From Marinitoga aeolica (GTDB lineage: Bacteria > Thermotogota > Thermotogae > Petrotogales > Petrotogaceae), in assembly GCF_029910535.1 (NCBI RefSeq), contig NZ_CP069362.1, positions 2,108,001 to 2,172,000 of the forward strand: a stretch of DNA of 64,000 nt, written 5' to 3'. Shown in pieces: positions 24,738 through 33,207 of the stretch (its first letter is position 1; each line of letters starts with the position of its first letter). The position numbers were made by a program, and so were the translations under genes. The notes beneath the pieces are model-generated. The model saw only the letters and a list, made by a program, of their open reading frames with translations, made no database searches and had not been told where the DNA came from.

Positions 24738-25435
24738 TCGAGTTGCACCTCGCTTAAATCAAATATAGGGCCATCTTTACATATCATTTTTATTCCATCA
24801 TTTGTTTTGATAGGACATCCTTTGCATATTCCTATACCACAACCCATTCTTGCTTCCAAAGAAGCATATAATTTTTTATTTTTGAATTTATTTTTTGTAT
24901 GTTTTATTAGATTTAAACTTCCACATATTAAAATTGCAGTATCTTCAGAAATTTCTAATTTTTCCGCTTTTTCTAATAAATTCATTCCTTCTATTGAATC
25001 TATATGTAAACCTTCAATGTTTAATATTTTCTGTATTTCTGGGGTTACAAAACCATATATTTTTTCTTTAATTAAATCAGGATATTTATTTGAAAAATGT
25101 ATTAATGGAGCAGAACCACAATCGCCACCGAGTAAAATATATTTTTTATTCTTATCTATTTTTTTAATGAATGGAATACCATATGCTCCTCTTATATCCA
25201 ATTCATCATTGATTTTTAATTTTTTTAACTCCGCAGTCATTTCCCCTACAATTGCAATGAGGAATTTAATTATTTTATCTTCTTGATATATAACGGAAAA
25301 TGGTTTTGGGAAATCAAAATATTTTGGTTTTAACATTACAAATTGTCCAGGTTCAATATTCAATATTTCTTCTGTTTCAATAGTCAAAAGAATATAATTA
25401 TCTGTTGTTTCAATTTCTTTTACAATGGCATTCAT
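24731..25435 (-). CDS. pyrK: Dihydroorotate dehydrogenase electron-transfer subunit
   Basis: PyrK carries FAD and a [2Fe-2S] cluster and passes electrons from PyrD to NAD+. The 234-residue protein has the FAD-binding PGQFVMLKP and FPKPFSVIY, the NAD site LLGGDCGSAPLI and a C-terminal cysteine cluster (MGCGIGICKGCP plus a later MICKDGP). It starts one base into the pyrC stop (TAATG). Confidence 0.93.
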   Translation of the reverse strand: MNAIVKEIETTDNYILLTIETEEILNIEPGQFVMLKPKYFDFPKPFSVIYQEDKIIKFLIAIVGEMTAELKKLKINDELDIRGAYGIPFIKKIDKNKKYILLGGDCGSAPLIHFSNKYPDLIKEKIYGFVTPEIQKILNIEGLHIDSIEGMNLLEKAEKLEISEDTAILICGSLNLIKHTKNKFKNKKLYASLEARMGCGIGICKGCPIKTNDGIKMICKDGPIFDLSEVQLEW

Positions 25436-26622
25436 TAAATTTCCTCCCTGTATTTTATTTCTCCATTTACAACAGTTAAAACAACTTTTCCGTATAAATT
25501 TTCATATGGAATATTTTTCCCCTTTGAAAAGATTTTTTTATCCCAATTTTTATTTAAATCAACTAAAACAATATCAGCATAATAGCCTTCTTTAATATCT
25601 CCGATATTTTCAAGATTAAAAACTTTTGCTGGATTATATGTTATTTTTTCTATAATATATTGAAAATCGATATTATATTTTTTAGAGATGGTATATATGG
25701 CTGGGAAGAATATATCCAGTCCTGATATTCCATTTGGAGCATTTCTGTAATCTTTTTTCTTTTCTTCTATAGAATGTGGTGCATGATCGCTTACAATAAT
25801 ATCTATATAATCAAGATTATTTATTAAAAATTTTTGTGTATCATTATCTGGTAATGGTGGGTTAATTTTCTTTAATGGATTATTATTGTCTTTTTCTAAA
25901 AGTAGATGGTGAAACGTTATTTCGCATGTTGTGTTGATATTATTTGATTTTGCATACTTAATTAATTCAAGCGAGTTTTTAGTTGAAATATGAGCTATAT
26001 GGACATGTGCTTTAGTAAATTTAGATAACTCTATATCTCTTGCTACCATTAATGATTCAAAAATTTCTTTATTTGAGAAACGACTATTTTCACAATGATT
26101 GATGATGATACCGTTGAAATTTTTTACTTCATTTAAAGCATTAAACATTATTTCATCATTCCAAATAGGATTTCCATCATCGGAAAAGAATCTATATCCA
26201 TTTTTGTTGAGCTCTTTTAAATTATTTAATTCTAAGCCTTTTCTTTCTTTAGTAACCGCTGGTATTGGTATAATTTTAGATAAATTTATTTTTTTTGACT
26301 TTTTTAATACATAATCCAAAATTTCTAAATTATCCATAGCTGGTTTGGTATTAGGCATTACACCAAGAGTAGTAACACCACCATGTACAGCTGCTTTTAA
26401 ACCTGTTTCAATAGTTTCTTTATATTCGTATCCAGGTTCTCTTAAATGTGTATGCATATCGATAATTCCAGGTATAAGAGTTAAGTTTTTTGCGTCAATG
26501 ACAATATCTGCTTTTTTTATATTTTTCGATATTTCTATTATTTTGTTTTTTTCGATATAAACGTTAAAAACACCATTGGTTGAATGTGAAATGATATTAG
26601 CATTTTTTATTAATATGCTCAT
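25435..26622 (-). CDS. pyrC: Dihydroorotase
   Basis: PyrC closes the pyrimidine ring. The 395-residue class I-type dihydroorotase/amidohydrolase shows the metal site DMHTHLREPGYEYKE, then MPNTKPAMD, HCEN, AHVHIAHIST and the catalytic SDHAPHS, and ends with GKVVLTVVNGEI. The ATG at 26622 follows TAGGTG by 5 nt. It starts 8 nt after pyrBI ends. Confidence 0.93.
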   Translation of the reverse strand: MSILIKNANIISHSTNGVFNVYIEKNKIIEISKNIKKADIVIDAKNLTLIPGIIDMHTHLREPGYEYKETIETGLKAAVHGGVTTLGVMPNTKPAMDNLEILDYVLKKSKKINLSKIIPIPAVTKERKGLELNNLKELNKNGYRFFSDDGNPIWNDEIMFNALNEVKNFNGIIINHCENSRFSNKEIFESLMVARDIELSKFTKAHVHIAHISTKNSLELIKYAKSNNINTTCEITFHHLLLEKDNNNPLKKINPPLPDNDTQKFLINNLDYIDIIVSDHAPHSIEEKKKDYRNAPNGISGLDIFFPAIYTISKKYNIDFQYIIEKITYNPAKVFNLENIGDIKEGYYADIVLVDLNKNWDKKIFSKGKNIPYENLYGKVVLTVVNGEIKYREEI

Positions 26623-26630
26623 ATTTTCAC

Positions 26631-28214
26631 CTAAATATTCCATATTTCATCATAATTATGAGGTGTTTCACAGTATTCACATACTAAATTTCCGTTTTCA
26701 TCTTTTATAAAGGAGCCTTTTACATTTTCACCATGAATAGGATTAGTAATACAATTTTCATTTTTACATCTTAATTCTTCAAAACCATAGACTTTTGGTG
26801 GAAGTTTTATTCTATATTTTTCTGTAACTCTTGAATCTTTTATAATATTTACAGTTACATTAGGTGAAATTGCAGATAATTTTTTGATTTCTTTTTTGGA
26901 AAGGTATCTATCTGGTAAGCTTATGTATCCTTTTAAATTTCCGTCTTCTGATTTGAATATTCCATCTGCACTATCTATGTCATATAATTTCATTATTTTT
27001 CTTATTTTCATAATAGTTGAATAAATTTCATCTGAACTCTTACCTTTTGCAATATGATCTATAATAGTTCCATTTGCTATAGGTTTAATTCCTCTTTTAC
27101 CATCTTTTTGGACACCTTTTGTGCCGTTTGTAATAGGTGCATTTATTATAAATTCTTCATCTTTTTTTTCTTTTTGTGGGGTTAAATCAAAATTTGTTTT
27201 TAAAGCTCCACCAAACATAGATAGTAAAATAATTCTTGTCCAATAACCATTGATTGCTTGTTTTTCCCAACCATTTAATGGAAGATCATCTAAGAAAGTA
27301 GGAATAGTAGGATATATTTTATGTCTTGGAAGTGGATGATAGAATTTAACATTTTGAGGAAGTAAAGTAAGGAAATCTTTTTTGAAGGTAACAGCTTTTC
27401 TTAAAATAAATTCTTTTTCTAAAATATCTTCTCCCATTCTTTCTAATTGTAATCTTGTAAAATACCATATTTTTGCAATATCTTTTTGTTTTAAATAGTT
27501 TTCAATTGAATCAAAAATTCTAACTTCAAAACCATTTTTTTTCATTTTTTCGATATAGTGTAAAGGCATTGAGATTTCTTGAGGTGCAATAAGGTCGACT
27601 TTAACGTTTTTGAAGATTTTTAATCCATTAACTTTTGAATGGACAGTTCTGCCATGTAACAAATCACCAACAAGAGCAATATGAATAAAAGAATTATCAA
27701 AATTATTTTTTTCAAGGAAAGTAAATTCATCGAGAAGTTCTTGAGTAGGGTGTTCATGTTTTCCATCGCCGGCATTTATAAAAGAGGGAATAGGGAGATT
27801 ATTTCTAATAGCAAATTTTGAAACAGATTCGGAAAGTAATTTAGTAGTACCTTCAAGTTTTGTTCTTAAAACGAAAATGGAATAGTCACTATAACCGGTA
27901 AGCATATTAAATGTATCAACATAACTTTCTTTTTTATTAAATGAGGAATGATTTGAATCAAAGATAGTAACTTTAGCGTTTTTGTGGAATTTAGCAGCAT
28001 TAATGAAGGATTCTTTTGTGCGGGTACTTGGTTCAATAAAAACAATATAAATACCAACATTTTTATTAATCATAAATTCGGATAAATCTTCTTTGTTAGA
28101 CCATTTCTGCTTTAAACGATGAGTTTGTCTATACAAAAATAGTTGTTCATCAACATTTAAATCATTAATAACGGTGAGTGATCTACCTAAAAAATCATTT
28201 CTCGCTGTTTCCAT
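26631..28214 (-). CDS. pyrBI: Fused aspartate carbamoyltransferase, catalytic plus regulatory (PyrBI)
   Basis: This is the committed step of UMP synthesis. The 527-residue chain fuses PyrB (about 1-330: carbamoyl-phosphate site PSTRTKESF, HEHPTQELLDEF, DLLHGRTVHS, HPLPRH) to PyrI (about 370-527: allosteric domain from KRGIKPIANGTIIDHI). The zinc-binding cysteines are RCKNENC and VCEYCE. Fused PyrBI is known in Thermotoga. It is first in the pyr operon, with a GGGAGGTGG ribosome site and a promoter close upstream. Confidence 0.95.
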   Translation of the reverse strand: METARNDFLGRSLTVINDLNVDEQLFLYRQTHRLKQKWSNKEDLSEFMINKNVGIYIVFIEPSTRTKESFINAAKFHKNAKVTIFDSNHSSFNKKESYVDTFNMLTGYSDYSIFVLRTKLEGTTKLLSESVSKFAIRNNLPIPSFINAGDGKHEHPTQELLDEFTFLEKNNFDNSFIHIALVGDLLHGRTVHSKVNGLKIFKNVKVDLIAPQEISMPLHYIEKMKKNGFEVRIFDSIENYLKQKDIAKIWYFTRLQLERMGEDILEKEFILRKAVTFKKDFLTLLPQNVKFYHPLPRHKIYPTIPTFLDDLPLNGWEKQAINGYWTRIILLSMFGGALKTNFDLTPQKEKKDEEFIINAPITNGTKGVQKDGKRGIKPIANGTIIDHIAKGKSSDEIYSTIMKIRKIMKLYDIDSADGIFKSEDGNLKGYISLPDRYLSKKEIKKLSAISPNVTVNIIKDSRVTEKYRIKLPPKVYGFEELRCKNENCITNPIHGENVKGSFIKDENGNLVCEYCETPHNYDEIWNI

Positions 28215-28234
28215 TTAACCACCTCCCAAGAAAA

Positions 28235-28280
28235 TTTATTCTCGAGAGAGAATAATACACAAAAAAATAGATAAAATCAA
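28235..28280 (-). promoter_or_regulatory. pyr operon promoter with inverted repeat at the start site
   Basis: Minus strand: -35 TTGATT (28275-28280), a 17-nt spacer and -10 TATTAT (28252-28257). Directly downstream, spanning the expected start, is the inverted repeat TATTCTC-GAGA-GAGAATA (28237-28254), preceded by a CTCTCTC pyrimidine tract in the initial transcript. No PyrR-type attenuator, leader ORF or terminator is seen between promoter and pyrBI. Confidence 0.6.
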
Positions 28281-28380
28281 TTAACGAAAAGTAACAGGAT
28301 TTTTAACAATACTATATATTGTATATCTTGTATTAAGATAATTGTTTATATAGGACCGTTTGAAGATATACGATAGATAT

Positions 28381-28414
28381 AAAACAAAAAAACTCCCCGA
28401 AAATCGGGGAGTTT
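28381..28414 (-). terminator. Terminator of the tRNA cluster
   Basis: AACTCCCCGA / TCGGGGAGTT forms a 10-bp stem with a 3-nt loop, followed on the minus strand by a T-rich tract. It ends the Glu-Val-Phe tRNA transcript. Confidence 0.88.
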
Positions 28415-28417
28415 TTG

Positions 28418-28493
28418 TGGTGGCCAGGGACAGAATCGAACTGTCGACACCTGGATTTTCAGTCCAGTGCTCTACCAACTGAGCTACCTGGCC
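28418..28493 (-). tRNA. tRNA-Phe (GAA)
   Basis: A full cloverleaf on the minus strand, 76 nt. Acceptor GGCCAGG/CCTGGCC, D-arm AGCTC...GAGCA, anticodon loop CTGAAAA (anticodon GAA) in stem CTGGA/TCCAG, T-arm with TTCGATT, and an encoded CCA end. It is third in a three-tRNA transcript. Confidence 0.97.
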
Positions 28494-28504
28494 ATCTAAT
28501 AAAA

Positions 28505-28580
28505 TGGTGGGTGCTGCAGGGATCGAACCTACGACCTTCTGCTTGTAAGGCAGACGCTCTCCCAGCTGAGCTAAGCACCC
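28505..28580 (-). tRNA. tRNA-Val (TAC)
   Basis: A full cloverleaf, 76 nt. Acceptor GGGTGCT/AGCACCC, anticodon loop CTTACAA (TAC) in stem TCTGC/GCAGA, GGTTCGATCC T-arm and an encoded CCA. It is 11 nt from tRNA-Phe. Confidence 0.97.
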
Positions 28581-28589
28581 ACTCGTTTC

Positions 28590-28665
28590 TGGCGCCCCCA
28601 ACGGGATTTGAACCCGTGCCTTTGGCGTGAAAGGCCAATGTCCTAGGCCGCTAGACGATGGGGGC
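28590..28665 (-). tRNA. tRNA-Glu (TTC)
   Basis: A full cloverleaf, 76 nt. Acceptor GCCCCCA/TGGGGGC with G discriminator and encoded CCA, anticodon loop CTTTCAC (TTC) in stem TTGGC/GCCAA, and GGTTCAAATCC T-arm. It is first in the tRNA transcript. Confidence 0.97.
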
Positions 28666-28700
28666 AAATTTGGTTACATTTCCCTTCGCAACCGAAATAT

Positions 28701-28729
28701 ATATTACCAGAAAAAACTTTAAAAGTCAA
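28701..28729 (-). promoter_or_regulatory. Promoter of the tRNA cluster
   Basis: Minus strand: -35 TTGACT (28724-28729), a 17-nt spacer and -10 TAATAT (28701-28706), about 36 nt before tRNA-Glu. This is the best -35/-10 match in the window, as expected for a stable-RNA promoter. Confidence 0.8.
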
Positions 28730-28874
28730 GGAATTAAATATTGAATTTATGTAAAATCTTAAAGTAATGCTCGATTTACCTTAACTTAATATTAGCTTTA
28801 TTTTTTTTTAATATCTTTTTTGTAGAATCGCGGTGTAAAGAAAAGAATTTTGAAAATTAAATAGTATGTAGTGT

Positions 28875-29010
28875 CCTCTTCCTGTATAATCCCAAGAATA
28901 TGGCTTGGGAGTCTCTACCAGGCAGCCGTAAACTGTCTGACTACAGGAAGAGGGGTAGTGGATATATGCTATAATTCACGCCTCTCTTCCTGAGAGGCGT
29001 TTTCTGTTTT
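28875..29010 (+). promoter_or_regulatory. Guanine-type purine riboswitch with transcription terminator, controls purE operon
   Basis: P1 pairs 28875-28886 with 28942-28953. The purine-aptamer core is present: TATAAT..., ATATGG, GTCTCTACC, CCGTAAA and TGACTAC. The C in GACTAC (the C74 position) marks guanine/hypoxanthine rather than adenine. The terminator stem is 28979-28986/28992-28999 (CGCCTCTC/GAGAGGCG) followed by TTTTCTGTTTT. The P1 3' strand (28944-28955) can instead pair with 28981-28992 as antiterminator. Guanine should therefore switch the purine operon off. The preceding 130 bases (28741-28874) show only an AT-rich promoter region with a possible -10 TAGAAT at 28823-28828. Confidence 0.93.
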
Positions 29011-29037
29011 AATAGGCAAACTTGAAGGAGGTAGATT

Positions 29038-29445
29038 ATGTCAAAAGTACTTATTATTGCAGGTAGTGAATCTGATAAAGAATTCGTTAAACAAGCTTTA
29101 AATCTGTTTGATGAGTGGAATGTGGAGTATGAATTCAGGATATTTAGCGCTCATAGGAATCTTCTTGAATTGACAGAGTATATGAAGAATCTTTCTTCAG
29201 AATTTAAAGTTGTAATTGCTGTTGCAGGCCTTGCTGCTGCCCTTCCTGGCGTTGTTGCTTCCTTAACTTCCCTTCCTGTAATTGGTGTGCCTCGTGATGT
29301 TGGACCTCTTAATGGGATTGATGCACTTCTTTCTATTGTTCAAATGCCTAAAGGTGTTCCAGTTGGAACGATGGGAATAGGAAATCACGGAATGAAAAAT
29401 GCTGCATATTTTGCAAAAAGAATTTTAGATTTGGAGGGGAAATGA
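29038..29445 (+). CDS. purE: PurE-family 5-aminoimidazole ribonucleotide carboxylase/mutase, divergent
   Basis: PurE acts in carboxylation of AIR. The 135-residue protein has IIAGSESDKEF and FSAHRN, but differs from ordinary class I PurE. The usual AHLPG is AALPG, the P-V-x-T-K loop reads VPRDVGPLNG, and the chain is about 25 residues shorter. No purK is in the operon, so it may use CO2 directly as an AIR carboxylase rather than N5-CAIR made by PurK; this is inference. It is first behind the guanine riboswitch, with a GGAGG site. Confidence 0.85.
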   Translation: MSKVLIIAGSESDKEFVKQALNLFDEWNVEYEFRIFSAHRNLLELTEYMKNLSSEFKVVIAVAGLAAALPGVVASLTSLPVIGVPRDVGPLNGIDALLSIVQMPKGVPVGTMGIGNHGMKNAAYFAKRILDLEGK

Positions 29446-30152
29446 TGAATATTAAAAATTTGAATTTGTTATATGAGGGAAAGGCAAAAAAAATATATGA
29501 AAAAGCTCCTGATGAAGTTGTGATTTATTTCAAAGATGATGTTACAGCATTTAATGGCGAAAAAAAAGATTCAATTATAGGTAAAGGCAGAATCAATAAA
29601 AAAATAACGACATTTTTCTTTGAAATGCTTGAGGAAAAAGGAATTCCAACTCATATGATATCAGATATAGACGAAAATTCTTTTCTTGCAAAAAAAGTTA
29701 AAATTATACCTCTTGAAGTTATAGTCAGAAATTATACAGCTGGAAGTTTTTGTAGAAGATATGGGATTGAAAAAGGAATAAAACTTGAAAAACCAATTGT
29801 TGAATATTCATTAAAAGATGATGATCTTGGAGATCCTATGATATGTAGAAATGTGGTGTTATCTTTAAAATTGGTAGAAGAAAAAGTTTTAAATAAAATA
29901 GAATATTATGCTTTAAAAATAAATGATATTCTTTCACAATTTTTGGAGTCAAAAAATATTATTCTTGTTGATTATAAGTTGGAATTTGGTATTAGTAATG
30001 GAAAAGTTTATTTAGCAGATGAAATTTCGCCAGATACCTGTAGATTTTGGGATAAAGAAACTATGGAGTCACTTGATAAAGATGTATATAGAGAAGATAA
30101 AGGAGATTTAATAGATAAATATTCTGAATTTTTGAGGAGGGTTGAAATATGA
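29442..30152 (+). CDS. purC: SAICAR synthetase
   Basis: PurC ligates aspartate to CAIR. The 236-residue protein shows LLYEGKAKKIYE, FKDDVTAFNGEKK, EVIVRNYTAGSFCRR and ADEISPDTCRFWD, all family hallmarks. The start overlaps the purE stop as ATGATG; either ATG may be used. The 3' end overlaps purS by 4 bp. Confidence 0.96.
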   Translation: MMNIKNLNLLYEGKAKKIYEKAPDEVVIYFKDDVTAFNGEKKDSIIGKGRINKKITTFFFEMLEEKGIPTHMISDIDENSFLAKKVKIIPLEVIVRNYTAGSFCRRYGIEKGIKLEKPIVEYSLKDDDLGDPMICRNVVLSLKLVEEKVLNKIEYYALKINDILSQFLESKNIILVDYKLEFGISNGKVYLADEISPDTCRFWDKETMESLDKDVYREDKGDLIDKYSEFLRRVEI

Positions 30153-30409
30153 GAAAATTTGTATTCGAAGCATTAATAACATTAAAAAATGGAATTTTGG
30201 ATCCACAAGGATTAGCTACACAAAAAGTATTGAAAAGATTGAAATATCCTATAGAAAACGTTAAATTTGGAAAATTAATAACCTTTGAAATTGAAGCGGA
30301 AAATGAAAAAAATGCAGAAGAGTTAGCAGAGGAAATAACCTATAAATCTTTAATAAATCCAGTTTTAGAAAATTATGAATTGAAATTATTAAAGGAGATA
30401 GAAGCATGA
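30149..30409 (+). CDS. purS: FGAM synthase, PurS subunit
   Basis: This is the small structural subunit that joins PurL and PurQ in the FGAM synthase complex. The 86-residue protein has ALITLKNGILDPQGLATQKVL and FGKLITFEIEAENEK. It overlaps purC and purQ by 4 bp each, which fits coupled translation of a complex. Confidence 0.95.
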   Translation: MRKFVFEALITLKNGILDPQGLATQKVLKRLKYPIENVKFGKLITFEIEAENEKNAEELAEEITYKSLINPVLENYELKLLKEIEA

Positions 30410-31068
30410 TAAAAGCAGGAATAATAGTTTTTCCGGGAACGAATTGTGATAGAGATGCTGAATTTGCATTAAAAATGGCAGGTTTTGATGTTGAATATAT
30501 CTGGCATGATTTTGAGAATATAAAAAAATATAATTTAGTATTTATACCAGGTGGTTTTTCATATGGTGATTATTTAAGAGCAGGAGCATTAGCAAAATTT
30601 TCACCTGTAATGAAAGAAGTAGAGAGATATGTAGAAGAAGATAGAGGATTGGTATTGGGAATTTGTAACGGATTTCAAATATTAACAGAAGCTGGTTTGT
30701 TAAAAGGAGCATTAACTAAGAATAAAACTTTGAAATTTATATGCAAAGATGTAGATGTAAAAGTTATTAATAAAGAAACTCCTTTTGCAAAACATATAAA
30801 AAAAGAAAGTTTAACAATTCCAATTGCTCATGCAGAAGGAAATTACTATATTGAAGATTATGATTATTTGAAAGAAAATAATTTAATAGCTTTTGAATAT
30901 GTGGATAATCCCAATGGTTCTATAGGAAATATAGCGGGAATATATAATGAGAAATTTAATGTTTTAGGAATGATGCCACACCCTGAAAGGAATTCATTAA
31001 AAACATTAGGTAATGGTGATGGATTAGAAATTTTACTATCAATCAGGAGGGCTTTAGAAAATGAATAA
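30406..31068 (+). CDS. purQ: FGAM synthase, PurQ glutaminase subunit
   Basis: PurQ is a class I glutamine amidotransferase that supplies ammonia to PurL. The 220-residue protein shows VFPGTNCDRD, FIPGGFSYGDYLRAGA, the nucleophile elbow GICNGFQIL and the His/Glu pair in MPHPERN. It overlaps purL by 8 bp. Confidence 0.96.
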   Translation: MIKAGIIVFPGTNCDRDAEFALKMAGFDVEYIWHDFENIKKYNLVFIPGGFSYGDYLRAGALAKFSPVMKEVERYVEEDRGLVLGICNGFQILTEAGLLKGALTKNKTLKFICKDVDVKVINKETPFAKHIKKESLTIPIAHAEGNYYIEDYDYLKENNLIAFEYVDNPNGSIGNIAGIYNEKFNVLGMMPHPERNSLKTLGNGDGLEILLSIRRALENE

Positions 31069-33205
31069 TTTATATCTAGAATTAGGATTAAAAGATTTTG
31101 AATATGAAAAAATAAAAAAAGATTTAAATAGAGAACCAAATGATTTAGAAGTATATATGTATTCTGCACAATGGTCTGAACATTGTGGTTATAAACATTC
31201 AAAGGAATTACTTAAAAGATTACCAAAAAGCATAGAGAATGAAAATGCAGGTTATGTAATTATAGATGATTATGCGGTGGTTTTTAAAGTGGAAAGTCAT
31301 AATCATCCAAGTGCTGTTGAGCCATATCAAGGTGCTGCAACAGGTATTGGTGGGATAGTTAGAGATGTATTGGCAATGGGAGCAAGGCCGGTAGCTTTAC
31401 TTGATTCTTTGCGTTTTGGAAAAGATATTAAATCAAAAAATATCTTTGAAGGCGTTGTTTCTGGAATTAGTGGTTATGGTAATTCTATAGGTGTTCCTAC
31501 AGTTGCAGGCGAAACATTTTTTGATGAAAGTTACAATACTAATCCTCTTGTAAATGTAATGTGTGTTGGTCTTGCAAAAACAGAAGAATTAGCTTCCTCA
31601 AAAGCAAATGAAGCTAATAAATTATACGTTTATGTAGGCTCTAAAACAGGGAGAGATGGAATTCACGGTGCATCTTTTGCTTCAAAAGAGTTATCAGGAA
31701 AAGATGATAGACCATCTGTTCAGGTTGGAGATCCTTTTTCTGAAAAAAATCTCATTGAAGCAACTCTTGAAATATTGAAATTAAAAGGTGTATTAGCCTG
31801 TCAAGATATGGGTGCGGCTGGGATTTTAAGTTCATCTTCTGAGATGTCCTTTAAAGGAAATCTTGGATGTGAATTATATATGGATAAAGTTCCTTTAAGA
31901 GAAGAAAATATGGAACCATGGGAAATATTATTATCAGAATCTCAAGAAAGAATGTTATTTTTGGTAGAACCTGGTGAAGAGAAAGAAATAGAAAAAATTG
32001 CAAAAAAATATTTTTTAGACTATGCAGTAATAGGTAAAACAATAAATGGTGAAAATATTAGAATAATGAAAAATGACAATATCCTTTCCGAAATGCCTAT
32101 ATCTTCACTTGTTGATGCTCCTTCGATGTATAGACCTACTAAAGAACCTACATATATAAAAGAAATAAAAAACAAAAAATTTGAAATGGCAATAGATTTA
32201 AAAACAGCTTTTTATAAGGTGTTAAAGGATATTAATGTTGTTAATAAATCATGGATTTTTGAACAATATGATTATAAAGTTGGAACTAACACATTGATGG
32301 TTCCTGGAAAAGCTGATGCTTCAGTTGTGTGGATTAAAGATACAAATAAAGGGGTAGCTGTTACTATAGATGGAAATGGGTTATATTCCTATATTGATCC
32401 ATATGAAGGAAGTAAAAATATAGTTTTTGAAGCTGCAAGAAATCTTGTTTCAGTAGGAGCAAAACCGTTAGGTGTTACAGATAATATGAATTTTGGTAAT
32501 CCTGAAGATGACATGGTAATGTGGCAATTTGAAAAGAGTATCGAAGGAATATCAGAAGCATGTAAAACTTTGAATATTCCAGTTACAGGAGGTAATGTTA
32601 GTTTCTATAATGAATCAGAAAATATGGCAATATTGCCAACACCTGTGATTGGTATGATCGGAGAAATAGATATAAACAAAATAATGGATATGACTTTTAA
32701 AAATCCAACAGATAAAGTTTATCTAATTGGAAAGGTGAATTTAGATAGAGAAAGAATTGGTGGAAGTATATACCAAAGGATTTTAAATAATTTCATTGGT
32801 GGAGAAATAGATAAGGTAGATCCAAAATTTGAATTAAAGCTATATAATGTGATTTTTGATTTAATAGAAAATAAAGTTGTTAATTCAATTCATGATGTTT
32901 CAAAAGGTGGAATTACTATTGCAGTTTTAGAATCAGCATTGAATGGCAATAAAGGGTTTAAAGGAGATTTAGGTAATACGCTTGAAGATTTGTTTGGTGA
33001 AAATCAATCGAGATTTATATTAACAGTTTCAAGTGAAAAGGCAAGAATATTAGAAAATATATTAAAAGACAAAAATATAGAATTCAAAAACATTGGCGAA
33101 GTAATGCCGGCAGATTATGGATTTAATTTAGGATTTGAAAAATTTGATTTTGAGGAATTGAAGGATATTTACTATAATTCCATACAAAATTATATGGAGG
33201 AATAA
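31061..33205 (+). CDS. purL: FGAM synthase, PurL subunit (small form)
   Basis: This is the ATP-dependent synthetase subunit of the PurSQL complex. The 714-residue length matches small PurL, not the 1,300-residue fused form. Motifs: QWSEHCGYKHSK (active-site His), VFKVESHNHPSAVEPYQGAATG, GNSIGVPTVAGE, QDMGAAGILSSSSEM and VTGGNVSFYNE. It is in frame with the complete PurS and PurQ set upstream. Confidence 0.96.
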   Translation: MNNLYLELGLKDFEYEKIKKDLNREPNDLEVYMYSAQWSEHCGYKHSKELLKRLPKSIENENAGYVIIDDYAVVFKVESHNHPSAVEPYQGAATGIGGIVRDVLAMGARPVALLDSLRFGKDIKSKNIFEGVVSGISGYGNSIGVPTVAGETFFDESYNTNPLVNVMCVGLAKTEELASSKANEANKLYVYVGSKTGRDGIHGASFASKELSGKDDRPSVQVGDPFSEKNLIEATLEILKLKGVLACQDMGAAGILSSSSEMSFKGNLGCELYMDKVPLREENMEPWEILLSESQERMLFLVEPGEEKEIEKIAKKYFLDYAVIGKTINGENIRIMKNDNILSEMPISSLVDAPSMYRPTKEPTYIKEIKNKKFEMAIDLKTAFYKVLKDINVVNKSWIFEQYDYKVGTNTLMVPGKADASVVWIKDTNKGVAVTIDGNGLYSYIDPYEGSKNIVFEAARNLVSVGAKPLGVTDNMNFGNPEDDMVMWQFEKSIEGISEACKTLNIPVTGGNVSFYNESENMAILPTPVIGMIGEIDINKIMDMTFKNPTDKVYLIGKVNLDRERIGGSIYQRILNNFIGGEIDKVDPKFELKLYNVIFDLIENKVVNSIHDVSKGGITIAVLESALNGNKGFKGDLGNTLEDLFGENQSRFILTVSSEKARILENILKDKNIEFKNIGEVMPADYGFNLGFEKFDFEELKDIYYNSIQNYMEE

Positions 33206-33207
33206 AA

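Noticed and set aside
28281-28667. 128-codon and 71-codon frames over the tRNA genes
   Set aside because: The DNA is fully explained by three tRNA genes with CCA ends and a terminator; these frames are a common false call over tRNA clusters.
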